A stretch of DNA of 64,000 nt from an uncultured delta proteobacterium. GTDB taxonomy: Bacteria > Myxococcota_A > Polyangia > Polyangiales > Polyangiaceae. The stretch's first letter is position 1; the number at the start of each line of letters is the position of its first letter. This document shows positions 25,431-32,594 of this stretch, piece by piece. The notes below the pieces were generated by a model. It was given only the letters and a program-made list of their open reading frames with translations, was not told the origin of the DNA and made no database searches. The stretch lies in contig CAIVJW010000255.1 in the NCBI GenBank assembly GCA_903906315.1, positions 1 through 64,000 on the forward strand, written 5' to 3'. The position numbers and the translations under genes are program-made.

Positions 25431-25736
25431 TCACGAACCGGGCATGAAGACGCGGTCGAGGCGGAGCAGCTGGAAGATCGCGAGCGGTTGATCGCGCAGC
25501 CCCGAGATACGCACGTCGCCGCCCTCGGCGCGCACCCGCTTGAACAGCGACACGATGGCGCCGACGCCGGAGCTGTCGATCAGACGCAGCGCCGACAGGT
25601 CGACCGTCACGAGGCGACGCCGCTCCGCCACCAGCGCGTCGAGCGCGGGGCGAAGCTCGGGCGCCGTCACGGCGTCGAGCGTGCCGTCCACCTTGAGGAC
25701 GGTCTCGTCCCCGGAGTCCGTTCGGGAGAATCTCAT
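25431..25736 (-). CDS. STAS-domain anti-sigma factor antagonist
   Basis: 101 residues, a stand-alone STAS domain of the SpoIIAA/RsbV type. The key phosphorylation region is LIDSSGVGAI (Asp54, Ser55, Ser56), where the kinase partner phosphorylates a serine. It starts inside the stop of the upstream HATPase gene (4-bp ATGA overlap), so the two are coupled. In known systems the unphosphorylated STAS protein sequesters the HATPase anti-sigma factor. It lies 63 bases upstream of the second Wzz-like gene on the same strand, so it may be in the exopolysaccharide operon. The sigma factor or other target is not encoded nearby. Confidence 0.9.
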   Translation of the reverse strand: MRFSRTDSGDETVLKVDGTLDAVTAPELRPALDALVAERRRLVTVDLSALRLIDSSGVGAIVSLFKRVRAEGGDVRISGLRDQPLAIFQLLRLDRVFMPGS

Positions 25737-26173
25737 CGTGTCTTTGCCTCGACGTCCCGTCCGGACGACCCCTCGACGCGCCGCTTCGTCAGCACGAGCA
25801 CGTTAGGTCGACCGGGACGGTACGTCATCTCCATGAAGCTTCGCATGATGTAGATGCCCATGCCCGACTCGTGGAGCGCGCCGACGGCGAGGCCGGGCGC
25901 GAGCGTCGGATCGAAGCTGTGTCCCGTGTCCATGACGCGCAACGTGATGGCGTCGGGCTCGACGTCGATTTCGACGGCGAAGTCGCCTGGCGGGCGGCCC
26001 CGATAGCCGTGGATGCACACGTTGTTGAACGCCTCGCCGAAGGCGGAGACGACCTCGTTGTCGAAGTCGTCGGCGCGCTCCGACTCGGGGCGCGTCAGCT
26101 TGCACGCCGACGAGGCGACGCGCAGGACGACGTCCCGGTACTCGAGCCTGCCCGGCACAGCCAGTCGGATCAC
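25733..26173 (-). CDS. RsbW/SpoIIAB-like HATPase (anti-sigma-type kinase)
   Basis: 146 residues, a GHKL ATPase: N-box EAFNN at 47-51, G1 box DTGHSFDP at 82-89, G2 box GMGIYIM at 104-110. No sensor or dimerisation domain is present, as in soluble RsbW-type proteins that bind a sigma factor and phosphorylate a STAS partner. Its gene overlaps the STAS gene by 4 bp. It is divergent by 61 bases from the initiating sugar transferase gene. The residues needed for ATP binding are present, so an active kinase is likely. The target is unknown. Confidence 0.9.
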   Translation of the reverse strand: MIRLAVPGRLEYRDVVLRVASSACKLTRPESERADDFDNEVVSAFGEAFNNVCIHGYRGRPPGDFAVEIDVEPDAITLRVMDTGHSFDPTLAPGLAVGALHESGMGIYIMRSFMEMTYRPGRPNVLVLTKRRVEGSSGRDVEAKTR

Positions 26174-26234
26174 GACGCGCCCTTCGACCCGTGAGCCTAA
26201 CAGGGCCCGCGCTCATGGACTATAGGATCGGGCC

Positions 26235-26966
26235 GTGACACCGGCCGTCCGCGTCGCCAAACGCCTCCTCGACGTCGCGCTGTCCGCCGCCGGCCTCGCG
26301 GTGACGGCGCCGCTATTTCCCCTGATCGGCGCCGCGATCCGGATCGACTCGCCGGGTCCCATCTTCTACCGCCAGCGCCGCGCGGGGATGATCACGGGCG
26401 TCGACTCCGACGGCGGCACCGTCCGACCCCGCTTCGCCGAGTTCACGATGTGGAAGTTCCGCACGATGCGCCCGGACGCCGAGAAAGGCACCGGGGCCGT
26501 GCTGGCGCAGGAGGGCGATCCGCGCGTGACGCGCGTCGGGCGGGTGCTGCGCAAGACGCGCCTCGACGAGCTGCCCCAGCTCTTCAACGTGCTGATCGGC
26601 GAGATGTCCGTCGTCGGCCCGCGCCCGGAGCGGCCGGAGCTGCTCGCGAACCTCGCGCTCGCGATCCCCTTCTTCGAGGAGCGTATGCGCAACGTGAAGC
26701 CCGGCATCACGGGCCTCGCGCAGGTCTCGCTCGGCTACACCGGCCGCGCGCCGCCGGAGAGCGCCGTCGCCGCGTTCGAGGGAACGCTGACCAACCCGTT
26801 CGACCTCGACGAGACCAAGGGATCCGAGGCCGACGACATGAGGATGAAGCTCCTCTTCGATCTCGCGTACGTGGCCTCGCTCGAGAGATGGGGCACGTTC
26901 CTGCGCACGGATCTCGAGGTGATCGTCCGGACGCCGCTCGTGATGCTGAAGGGCCTCGGCAGGTAG
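26235..26966 (+). CDS. initiating sugar-phosphate transferase (bacterial sugar transferase)
   Basis: 243 residues from a GTG start preceded by AGGA at 8 bases. It is a monotopic PglC/WecP-like short enzyme: one N-terminal hydrophobic segment (about 12-35, LSAAGLAVTAPLFPLIGAAI), then SPGPIFYRQ, MWKFRTM, RLDELPQLFNVL, GEMSVVGPRPE and KPGITGLAQV, all diagnostic of the family. It should transfer sugar-1-phosphate from a UDP-sugar to undecaprenyl phosphate, the first step of the repeat unit. The region before KFRTM (ITGVDSDGGTVRP) is a small insertion. This is the first gene of the plus-strand side of the locus. Confidence 0.95.
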   Translation: MTPAVRVAKRLLDVALSAAGLAVTAPLFPLIGAAIRIDSPGPIFYRQRRAGMITGVDSDGGTVRPRFAEFTMWKFRTMRPDAEKGTGAVLAQEGDPRVTRVGRVLRKTRLDELPQLFNVLIGEMSVVGPRPERPELLANLALAIPFFEERMRNVKPGITGLAQVSLGYTGRAPPESAVAAFEGTLTNPFDLDETKGSEADDMRMKLLFDLAYVASLERWGTFLRTDLEVIVRTPLVMLKGLGR

Positions 26967-27121
26967 GGCTGCGGCGCGCCTCCGGGTCGACCGCCTCCGG
27001 CGCACGAAGGCGCTGCCCGCACTCGACGCGCCGCCGGTCGCGTCGCACGAAATCGCCGCGCCGCGTGGGCGCACGCGCTGCCGGGACACCCGGTGATCGA
27101 CCGCGCGCGCGGCGCTCCGAC

Positions 27122-27142
27122 GGTGGGCGAAAGCGGCCCACC
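27122..27142. promoter_or_regulatory. 7-bp inverted repeat upstream of ugd
   Basis: GGTGGGC (27122-27128) and GCCCACC (27136-27142) flank a 7-base loop, 53 bases before the ugd start. It could be an operator or a leader hairpin between the sugar transferase and ugd genes. Evidence is only the symmetry. Confidence 0.2.
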
Positions 27143-27194
27143 ACAGGGGCTTTCGCGCGTGCGCGGGGCCATCCCTTCGAGTAGGCTCGCGCGC

Positions 27195-28529
27195 ATGCGA
27201 TTGGTCGCCTTCGGAGTGGGCTACGTTGGTTTGGTGACGGGCACCGGGCTCTCCGAGCTCGGGCACGAGGTGCTCTGCGTGGACATCGATCCGCAGCGCA
27301 TCAAGGACCTCAACGACGGTGTGATCCCGATCTACGAGCCCGGGCTCACCGACCTCGTGCGGCGCAACGAGCGCAGCGGCCGCCTGCGCTTCTCGACCGA
27401 GGTCACGGCGCCCTTCGACGAGGCCGACGTCTACTTCATCGCCGTCGGCACGCCGCCCGGCGCGGACGGATCGGCCGACGTCAGCGCGGTGCTCGCGGTC
27501 GCCGAGCGCATTGCCGCCACCGCGAAGAAGGCCGCCCTCGTGTGCGTGAAGAGCACGGTGCCCGTCGGCACGTGCGACGCCGTGCAGGCCCGAGTCGCCA
27601 AGGCGGGCGTCCACCTCGAGGTCGTGTCGAACCCGGAGTTTCTCAAGGAGGGCGACGCGCTCAACGACTTCTTCAAGCCCGACCGGGTGGTGCTCGGCGC
27701 GCACAGCGACGACGCGAAGCAGAAGCTCCGCGACCTGTACGCGCCCCTGCAGCTCTCGGGCGAGCGCGTCGTCATCACCGACCCGCGGTCGAGCGAGCTC
27801 ATCAAGTACGCGGCGAACACGATGCTCGCGATGCGCATCTCGTTCATGAACGAGCTCTCGCGCCTGTGCCACACGACGGGGGCGGACATCCACGCCGTGC
27901 GCCTCGGCGTCGGCTCCGACACCCGCATCGGCAAGAAATTCCTCTACGCCGGCCCCGGCTACGGCGGATCCTGCTTCCCGAAGGATGTGCAGGCCCTCAT
28001 CGCGCTCGGCAAGAAGCACAACGTCGAGATGCGCATGGCCGAGGCGGCCCACGCGGCCAACGAGCAGCAAGCGCACTTCCTGGCGAAGGTCGTCGAGGAC
28101 GCCCTCGGCGGCCTCGAGGGCAAGACGGTCGCGTTCTGGGGCCTCGCGTTCAAGCCGGAGACCGACGACGTGCGCGAGTCCCCGGCGCTGAAGCTCGCCG
28201 CGGCCCTGCTCGCGCGCGGCGCGAGCATCGTCGGCCACGACCCGGAAGGCGGGCCGAACTTCCTCAAGCTGCTGGCCGGCACGCCGGGCGCGGGCAAGGT
28301 CCGCGTCACGGAGCGCGACTACGACGCGCTCGACGGCGCGGACGCCCTCGTGCTGCTCACCGAGTGGCGCAGCTACCGCGCACCGAATTTCGGGGAGATC
28401 AAGCGCCGCCTGCGCGCGCCCGCCGCCGGCGAGCCGCTCGTCATCGACGCCCGCAACGTGTGGCGCCCGGCCGACGTGCACCGCGCCGGCCTCCGCTATC
28501 AGGGCATCGGCGTCCCCGACCGCCGCTGA
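27195..28529 (+). CDS. ugd: UDP-glucose 6-dehydrogenase
   Basis: 444 residues from the ATG at 27195, the usual length. It oxidises UDP-glucose twice with NAD to UDP-glucuronate. Visible features: NAD-binding GVGYVGL at 7-13, Asp-containing end of the second strand (CVDID), VKSTVPVGT, NPEFLKEG, the catalytic Cys in YGGSCFPKD at about 259, and the C-terminal UDP-binding domain (AFWGLAFKPETDDVRESPA). It is followed by a UDP-glucuronate decarboxylase-like gene, so UDP-glucuronate is both a precursor itself and a source of UDP-xylose. Confidence 0.96.
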   Translation: MRLVAFGVGYVGLVTGTGLSELGHEVLCVDIDPQRIKDLNDGVIPIYEPGLTDLVRRNERSGRLRFSTEVTAPFDEADVYFIAVGTPPGADGSADVSAVLAVAERIAATAKKAALVCVKSTVPVGTCDAVQARVAKAGVHLEVVSNPEFLKEGDALNDFFKPDRVVLGAHSDDAKQKLRDLYAPLQLSGERVVITDPRSSELIKYAANTMLAMRISFMNELSRLCHTTGADIHAVRLGVGSDTRIGKKFLYAGPGYGGSCFPKDVQALIALGKKHNVEMRMAEAAHAANEQQAHFLAKVVEDALGGLEGKTVAFWGLAFKPETDDVRESPALKLAAALLARGASIVGHDPEGGPNFLKLLAGTPGAGKVRVTERDYDALDGADALVLLTEWRSYRAPNFGEIKRRLRAPAAGEPLVIDARNVWRPADVHRAGLRYQGIGVPDRR

Positions 28530-28644
28530 TCGGCCCGCCTCGAAGCACCGGCCACCCGGCCGGTGACCCTCGCGATGCCGCGCGCCGCGAGCATCGCCCC
28601 CCACGGCGATCATTCGCCCAACACCGCATCGAACGGACGAACGA

Positions 28645-29610
28645 ATGGGCCTCGGAGCATCCCGCCGCACGGCGCTCGTAACCGGCGCCGCCGGCTTTCT
28701 GGGCTCGCACCTCACCGATCGGCTGCTGGCCGAGGGGTTCGAGGTCGTCGGTATCGACAGCCTGATGACCGGCGACCTGACGAACCTGGAGCGCGCAGGC
28801 CGCGACCCGCACTTCCACTTTCAGCTCGGCGACGTCCGCGAGCCGATTCACGTCTACGCCGAGGTCGTCTTCAACCTGGCCTGCCCGGCGTCGCCCATCC
28901 ACTACCAGAGCGATCCGTACGCGACGCTGACGAGCAGCGTGCTCGGCGCGCTGCGCCTCGTCGAGCTGGCGCGCGGGAGAAAGTGCACGATCGTGCATGC
29001 GTCGACGTCGGAGGTGTACGGCGACCCGTCGGTGCACCCGCAGCCCGAGTCGTACTGGGGCCACGTGAACCCGATCGGCGAGCGCAGCTGCTACGACGAG
29101 GGCAAGCGCTGCGCCGAGACGCTCCTCACCGACGCCCGGAGGCGCTGGGGCGTCGACGCGCGCATCGTGCGCATCTTCAACACGTACGGCCCGCGCATGG
29201 CATTCGACGACGGGCGCGTGATCTCGAACTTCGTCGTCCAGGCGCTGCGCAAGCAGTCGCTGACGATCTTCGGCGACGGCAAGCAGAGCCGATCGTTCTG
29301 CTACGTCGACGACCTCATCGACGGCCTCGTCGCGATGATCCGCCCGGCCGAGATCGACGGCCCGGTCAACCTGGGAAACCCGACGGAGTTCACGATCGCC
29401 GAGCTCGCGCAGCAGGTCATCTCGCTGACCGGCGACGGGTCCGACCTCGTGCGCGCGCCGCTGCCCGCCGACGATCCGCGGCAGCGCAAGCCCGACATCA
29501 CGCGCGCCCGGGCCCTGCTCGGCTTCGACCCGAAGGTCGACCTGGCGACGGGCCTCGGGCGGACGATCGCCGACTTCCGCGCCCGCCTCGACGCACGCGC
29601 GGGCGGCTGA
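28645..29610 (+). CDS. uxs: UDP-glucuronate decarboxylase (UDP-xylose synthase-like)
   Basis: 321 residues, an extended short-chain dehydrogenase. Rossmann motif TGAAGFLGSH at 13-22, catalytic ASTSEVYGDP, then the UXS-specific NPIGERSCYDEGKR with the Tyr-x3-Lys pair, RIFNTYGPRM and SRSFCYVDDL. It should convert UDP-glucuronate to UDP-xylose. The step before it is encoded by ugd directly upstream. UDP-xylose implies pentose in the polymer, unless the product serves another glycan. A UDP-glucose 4-epimerase is less likely because the NPIGxRSCYDEGKR signature is the UXS form. Confidence 0.9.
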   Translation: MGLGASRRTALVTGAAGFLGSHLTDRLLAEGFEVVGIDSLMTGDLTNLERAGRDPHFHFQLGDVREPIHVYAEVVFNLACPASPIHYQSDPYATLTSSVLGALRLVELARGRKCTIVHASTSEVYGDPSVHPQPESYWGHVNPIGERSCYDEGKRCAETLLTDARRRWGVDARIVRIFNTYGPRMAFDDGRVISNFVVQALRKQSLTIFGDGKQSRSFCYVDDLIDGLVAMIRPAEIDGPVNLGNPTEFTIAELAQQVISLTGDGSDLVRAPLPADDPRQRKPDITRARALLGFDPKVDLATGLGRTIADFRARLDARAGG

Positions 29611-29628
29611 AGCGACGGCCTTCGATCC

Positions 29629-29646
29629 GCCCCGCGCGCGCGGGGC
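29629..29646. terminator. 18-bp perfect palindrome between convergent genes
   Basis: GCCCCGCGCGCGCGGGGC is a perfect palindrome in the 71-base gap between the uxs stop and the acyltransferase stop. It is a terminator-like hairpin without U tract, matching those at 1863, 5369 and 8251. Confidence 0.55.
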
Positions 29647-29681
29647 AGGAGGCTGCGCCCCGACCTCGTCGGTCTCGACGA

Positions 29682-30806
29682 TCAGCCGGTCGGCGGGGCC
29701 GGCGCGGGCACACGTGCGCCCTCGGATCGTCGCTGCGCCCCGAGGCCGAAGCGGTGACGCAGCCCGAGGAAGGGCAGCTCCACGAGGTGGTAGGACGCCA
29801 TCGCCGCGATCGCGCAGAGCCCGACGTTCTGCGGGAAGGTCGTGAAGAAGCTCGGCGCGGCGTGATCGAAGAAGGGCTGCTGCCAGAGGTAGAGCGAGTA
29901 GCTGCGCTTGCCGATGAACACGGCCGGGGCCGAGGCGAGCAGGCGCGTCGAGATCGCGTCGGGGCAGCGGACGACGCGGTCGACCGCGATCGCGATGCAC
30001 ACGTCGAGGACGGACTCGCCGACCGACAGGAAGGCGCGGGCGTGCGCGGCCTCGGCGTTGATGGCGAGGGCGACCACGGGGACGATCACGAACGCGGGCG
30101 AGCGGAGCGCGGCCTGGTAGCGCGGCGCGCGGTCGAGCACGCCGCGAGCGGCAGCCAGCAAGCAGCCGACCGCGAGCGCGTCGGCGATGGTCGGGAACGC
30201 CTCGCCGATCATGGCCCGATCGCTCGGCAGGAAGAACCAGATGCCGAGCCGGCACAATGGGGCCGCGAGGAGCACCGCGACGGCCACGCGCATCCCCTTC
30301 ACGAGCCCCACGGCGGAGAGGACGGCGGGCCAGAGGAGGTAGAACTGCTCCTCGACGGAGAGCGACCAGATGTGGCCGACGTGCCAGGCGCGGAGCGGCT
30401 GGAAGTTCACGGTGTACGTGGCCGCGAGGAGCAGGTCGCCGAGCGCGAGCGGCACGACCCCGAACATTGCCACGACCCCGATCACCGCGAGGTACACGTA
30501 GAATGCCGGGAAGATCCGAAGCACGCGCCGAAGGTAGAAGGCCCTCAGGTCGACCCTCCCCGTACGCGCGATCTCGTCGACCATGAGCGACGTGATCAGG
30601 TAGCCGGAGATCACGAAGAAGATGCGCACGCCGAGGTTTCCGAGGTCCCCGAGCGGCGCGAGCGTGAAGAATCCGCCGCGCGGAAAGCCGGCCGTGCGGG
30701 GCGCGTGGCTCCACAGGACCATCAGGATCGAGAGCGCGCGCAGGCCGTCGAGCGCGGCGACACGCCCGCCCGCCGAGGCGTGCGTCCCGGTCGGCGTCGA
30801 GAGCAT
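29682..30806 (-). CDS. acyltransferase-3 family membrane O-acyltransferase
   Basis: 374 residues from the ATG at 30806; a TTG 12 codons upstream (30842) is also open. About ten membrane helices. Family motifs: ALDGLRALSILMVLWSHA near the N terminus, VRIFFVISGYLI, FYLRRVLRIFPAFY, WSLSVEEQFYLLWP and SYSLYLWQQPFF. OafA-type enzymes transfer acetyl or other acyl groups to periplasmic sugars. In this locus it probably decorates the polysaccharide or its lipid-linked intermediate. It is convergent with uxs and divergent from the deacetylase gene. Confidence 0.93.
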   Translation of the reverse strand: MLSTPTGTHASAGGRVAALDGLRALSILMVLWSHAPRTAGFPRGGFFTLAPLGDLGNLGVRIFFVISGYLITSLMVDEIARTGRVDLRAFYLRRVLRIFPAFYVYLAVIGVVAMFGVVPLALGDLLLAATYTVNFQPLRAWHVGHIWSLSVEEQFYLLWPAVLSAVGLVKGMRVAVAVLLAAPLCRLGIWFFLPSDRAMIGEAFPTIADALAVGCLLAAARGVLDRAPRYQAALRSPAFVIVPVVALAINAEAAHARAFLSVGESVLDVCIAIAVDRVVRCPDAISTRLLASAPAVFIGKRSYSLYLWQQPFFDHAAPSFFTTFPQNVGLCAIAAMASYHLVELPFLGLRHRFGLGAQRRSEGARVPAPAPPTG

Positions 30807-30910
30807 GTGGGCCAGCTTGCGACCTGTCACCGCACAAGGCAACGGCAGCGAGCTGCGTTCCAGCGCCGCGCCGCCCGCGGCGAAGGACGCCAGTCGCGCG
30901 CGATGCCCCC

Positions 30911-30926
30911 CACGAGAACGCTCGTG
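30911..30926. promoter_or_regulatory. CACGAGAACGCTCGTG palindrome, candidate operator
   Basis: A 16-base inverted repeat with 6-bp arms and a 4-base spacer lies in the 152-base region between the divergent acyltransferase and deacetylase genes, about 33 bases upstream of the deacetylase start. It could be a regulator binding site serving both promoters. Only the symmetry and position support this. Confidence 0.3.
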
Positions 30927-30958
30927 CTGGTGGGGAGGAATGGTTATCTTTCCTGGAT

Positions 30959-31987
30959 ATGCATCGCCCCAGGCTGGCGCTCCGCGCGCGCCTCTCGAGG
31001 GCGCTCGAGACGATCGGCGCGCTGCGTGCCATCCTCGAGCTCCGCGCCCGCGCCGGCACCCCGTGGTTGACCGCGCTGACCTACCACCGCGTCAGGGACG
31101 ACTCCGACCACCCGTTCGACCGAGGGGTCATCGACGCGACGCCCGACGAGCTCGACGCGCAGCTCGCCGTCGTCGGTCGGTACTTCACCTTCATCGGCCT
31201 CGACGAGCTCCGCGACTACCTGCGAACGCGCAAGCTGCCGAAGAACCCCGTCCTCGTGACGTTCGACGACGGCTACCGGGAGTGCCTCGACGTCGCGCTG
31301 CCGGTGCTCGCGCGCCACCGCGTCCCGGCGACGTTCTTCGTGCCGACGACCTACGTGCACGAGCGGCGGCTCTTCTGGTGGGACCGGCTGAGCTACGTCC
31401 TGCGCACCTCGCCGCGCCGGACGGTCACCCTCGACTACCCGTCGCCGCGCACGCTCACGCTCGAGGGCGACCGCGAGGCCCCGCTGCGCGAGCTGCTCCG
31501 CCTCGTCAAGGGCCACTTCGGCCTCGACGTGGAGCGCTTCCTGCTCGCCTTGTCGGACGCGGCGGACGTGCCGTGGTCGGGGGAGGTCGAGCGGCGCCTC
31601 GCCGACGAGGTCGTCCTCGACTGGGACGGCCTGCGGTCGCTGCGGCGCGGCGGACAGGACGTGCAGAGCCACACGCGATCGCACCGCGTGCTCCAGACGA
31701 TTCCGGACCTCGAGCTCTCAGGCGAGCTCTCCGGGTCGCGCGCGGACCTCGAACGCGAGCTCGAGGGGCCCGCGCGCGCGATCGCCTACCCGGTCGGCAA
31801 GCCGCTCCCGCCGCACCTGCGCGCGGCCGTGCGCGATGCCGGCTACGACCTCGGCTTCACCAACCAAGGGGGCGTGAGCCCGACGCCCTTCGGCTTCGAT
31901 CCGCTGGCGATACGGCGGGTTCCGATGGACCGCCCGCTCGAGGACGTGCGCTTCCGGGCGCTGCTCGCGATCCCCCCCCTGGCCTGA
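30959..31987 (+). CDS. polysaccharide deacetylase (NodB/CE4 family)
   Basis: 342 residues. NodB-homology motifs: LTYHRV near the N terminus, the metal-binding TFDDGY at about 100-105, HxxxxH in QSHTRSH at about 237, and AIAYPVGKP near the end. The first 35 residues are basic and amphipathic, not a clear signal peptide, so location is uncertain. CE4 enzymes remove N-acetyl groups from polysaccharides. The locus also encodes acetylating enzymes, so it may tune the acetylation of the polymer. Alternatively, some polysaccharide loci carry CE4-like proteins with other activities. Confidence 0.9.
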   Translation: MHRPRLALRARLSRALETIGALRAILELRARAGTPWLTALTYHRVRDDSDHPFDRGVIDATPDELDAQLAVVGRYFTFIGLDELRDYLRTRKLPKNPVLVTFDDGYRECLDVALPVLARHRVPATFFVPTTYVHERRLFWWDRLSYVLRTSPRRTVTLDYPSPRTLTLEGDREAPLRELLRLVKGHFGLDVERFLLALSDAADVPWSGEVERRLADEVVLDWDGLRSLRRGGQDVQSHTRSHRVLQTIPDLELSGELSGSRADLERELEGPARAIAYPVGKPLPPHLRAAVRDAGYDLGFTNQGGVSPTPFGFDPLAIRRVPMDRPLEDVRFRALLAIPPLA

Positions 31988-31992
31988 CGCCG

Positions 31993-32547
31993 TCAGTTCG
32001 ACTCGCGCCGCGGGCCGCTCCTCGGCTCGTCGCGACGCGGCACCGGGCGCGCGGGCACGCCCACCACAGTCGTGTGCGGCGCCACGTCGTGCACGACGAC
32101 GGCGTTGGCGCCGACCCGCGCTCCGTCGCCGATGCGCACGGACCCGAGGATCTTCGCGCCGGCGCCGATGAACACGTCGCTGCCGATCTCCGGGCTCTGC
32201 CGGCGCTCGGCCCCGATCGTCACCTGGTGCTCGATGAACACGTTGGATCCGCCGCGGACGCGGCCGTTGATCACGACGCCGTCCGAGTGGATGAGGACGA
32301 AGCCCGGGCCGAACTCGGCGCCGCGCCCGATCACCGCGCCGCCTACCACCGAGTTGAGCTTGTTGAAGATCAGCTCGAGCGGCACGAGGCCGCGGCGCCG
32401 CGACCCCTGCATGAGGCGGTAGAGCACCATCGCGAGCGTGCCGTCGCTCGCCAGCACCTTCGCCACCGAGGCGAGGTCGTCGCGCTCGTAGCACCACCGC
32501 GCCTTCTCGCGGAGATCGACGGCCAGGATGCGCAGCGTCTTGAGCAT
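31993..32547 (-). CDS. serine-acetyltransferase-like hexapeptide acyltransferase
   Basis: 184 residues from the ATG at 32547; the frame upstream lies antisense to the flippase gene. An N-terminal helical region is followed by a left-handed beta-helix of hexapeptide repeats (about 75-165: IGRGAEFGPGFVLIHSDG, IEHQVTIGAE, IGAGAKILGSVRIGDGARVGANAVVV) ending VVGVPARPV. It resembles CysE/EpsC-type proteins found in myxobacterial and Gram-positive exopolysaccharide clusters, where they likely acetylate a sugar rather than serine. It is the 3'-most gene of the minus-strand run from 36379 and lies five bases from the deacetylase stop on the other strand. Confidence 0.85.
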   Translation of the reverse strand: MLKTLRILAVDLREKARWCYERDDLASVAKVLASDGTLAMVLYRLMQGSRRRGLVPLELIFNKLNSVVGGAVIGRGAEFGPGFVLIHSDGVVINGRVRGGSNVFIEHQVTIGAERRQSPEIGSDVFIGAGAKILGSVRIGDGARVGANAVVVHDVAPHTTVVGVPARPVPRRDEPRSGPRRESN

Positions 32548-32594
32548 CCGGTCATGGTGGCACGGATCGCCGCACCGAGGCAGGCAGCGGCCGG

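Noticed and set aside
28441-31059. 872-codon minus-strand frame
   Set aside because: Overlaps ugd, uxs, the acyltransferase and the deacetylase genes in other phases; no recognisable protein.
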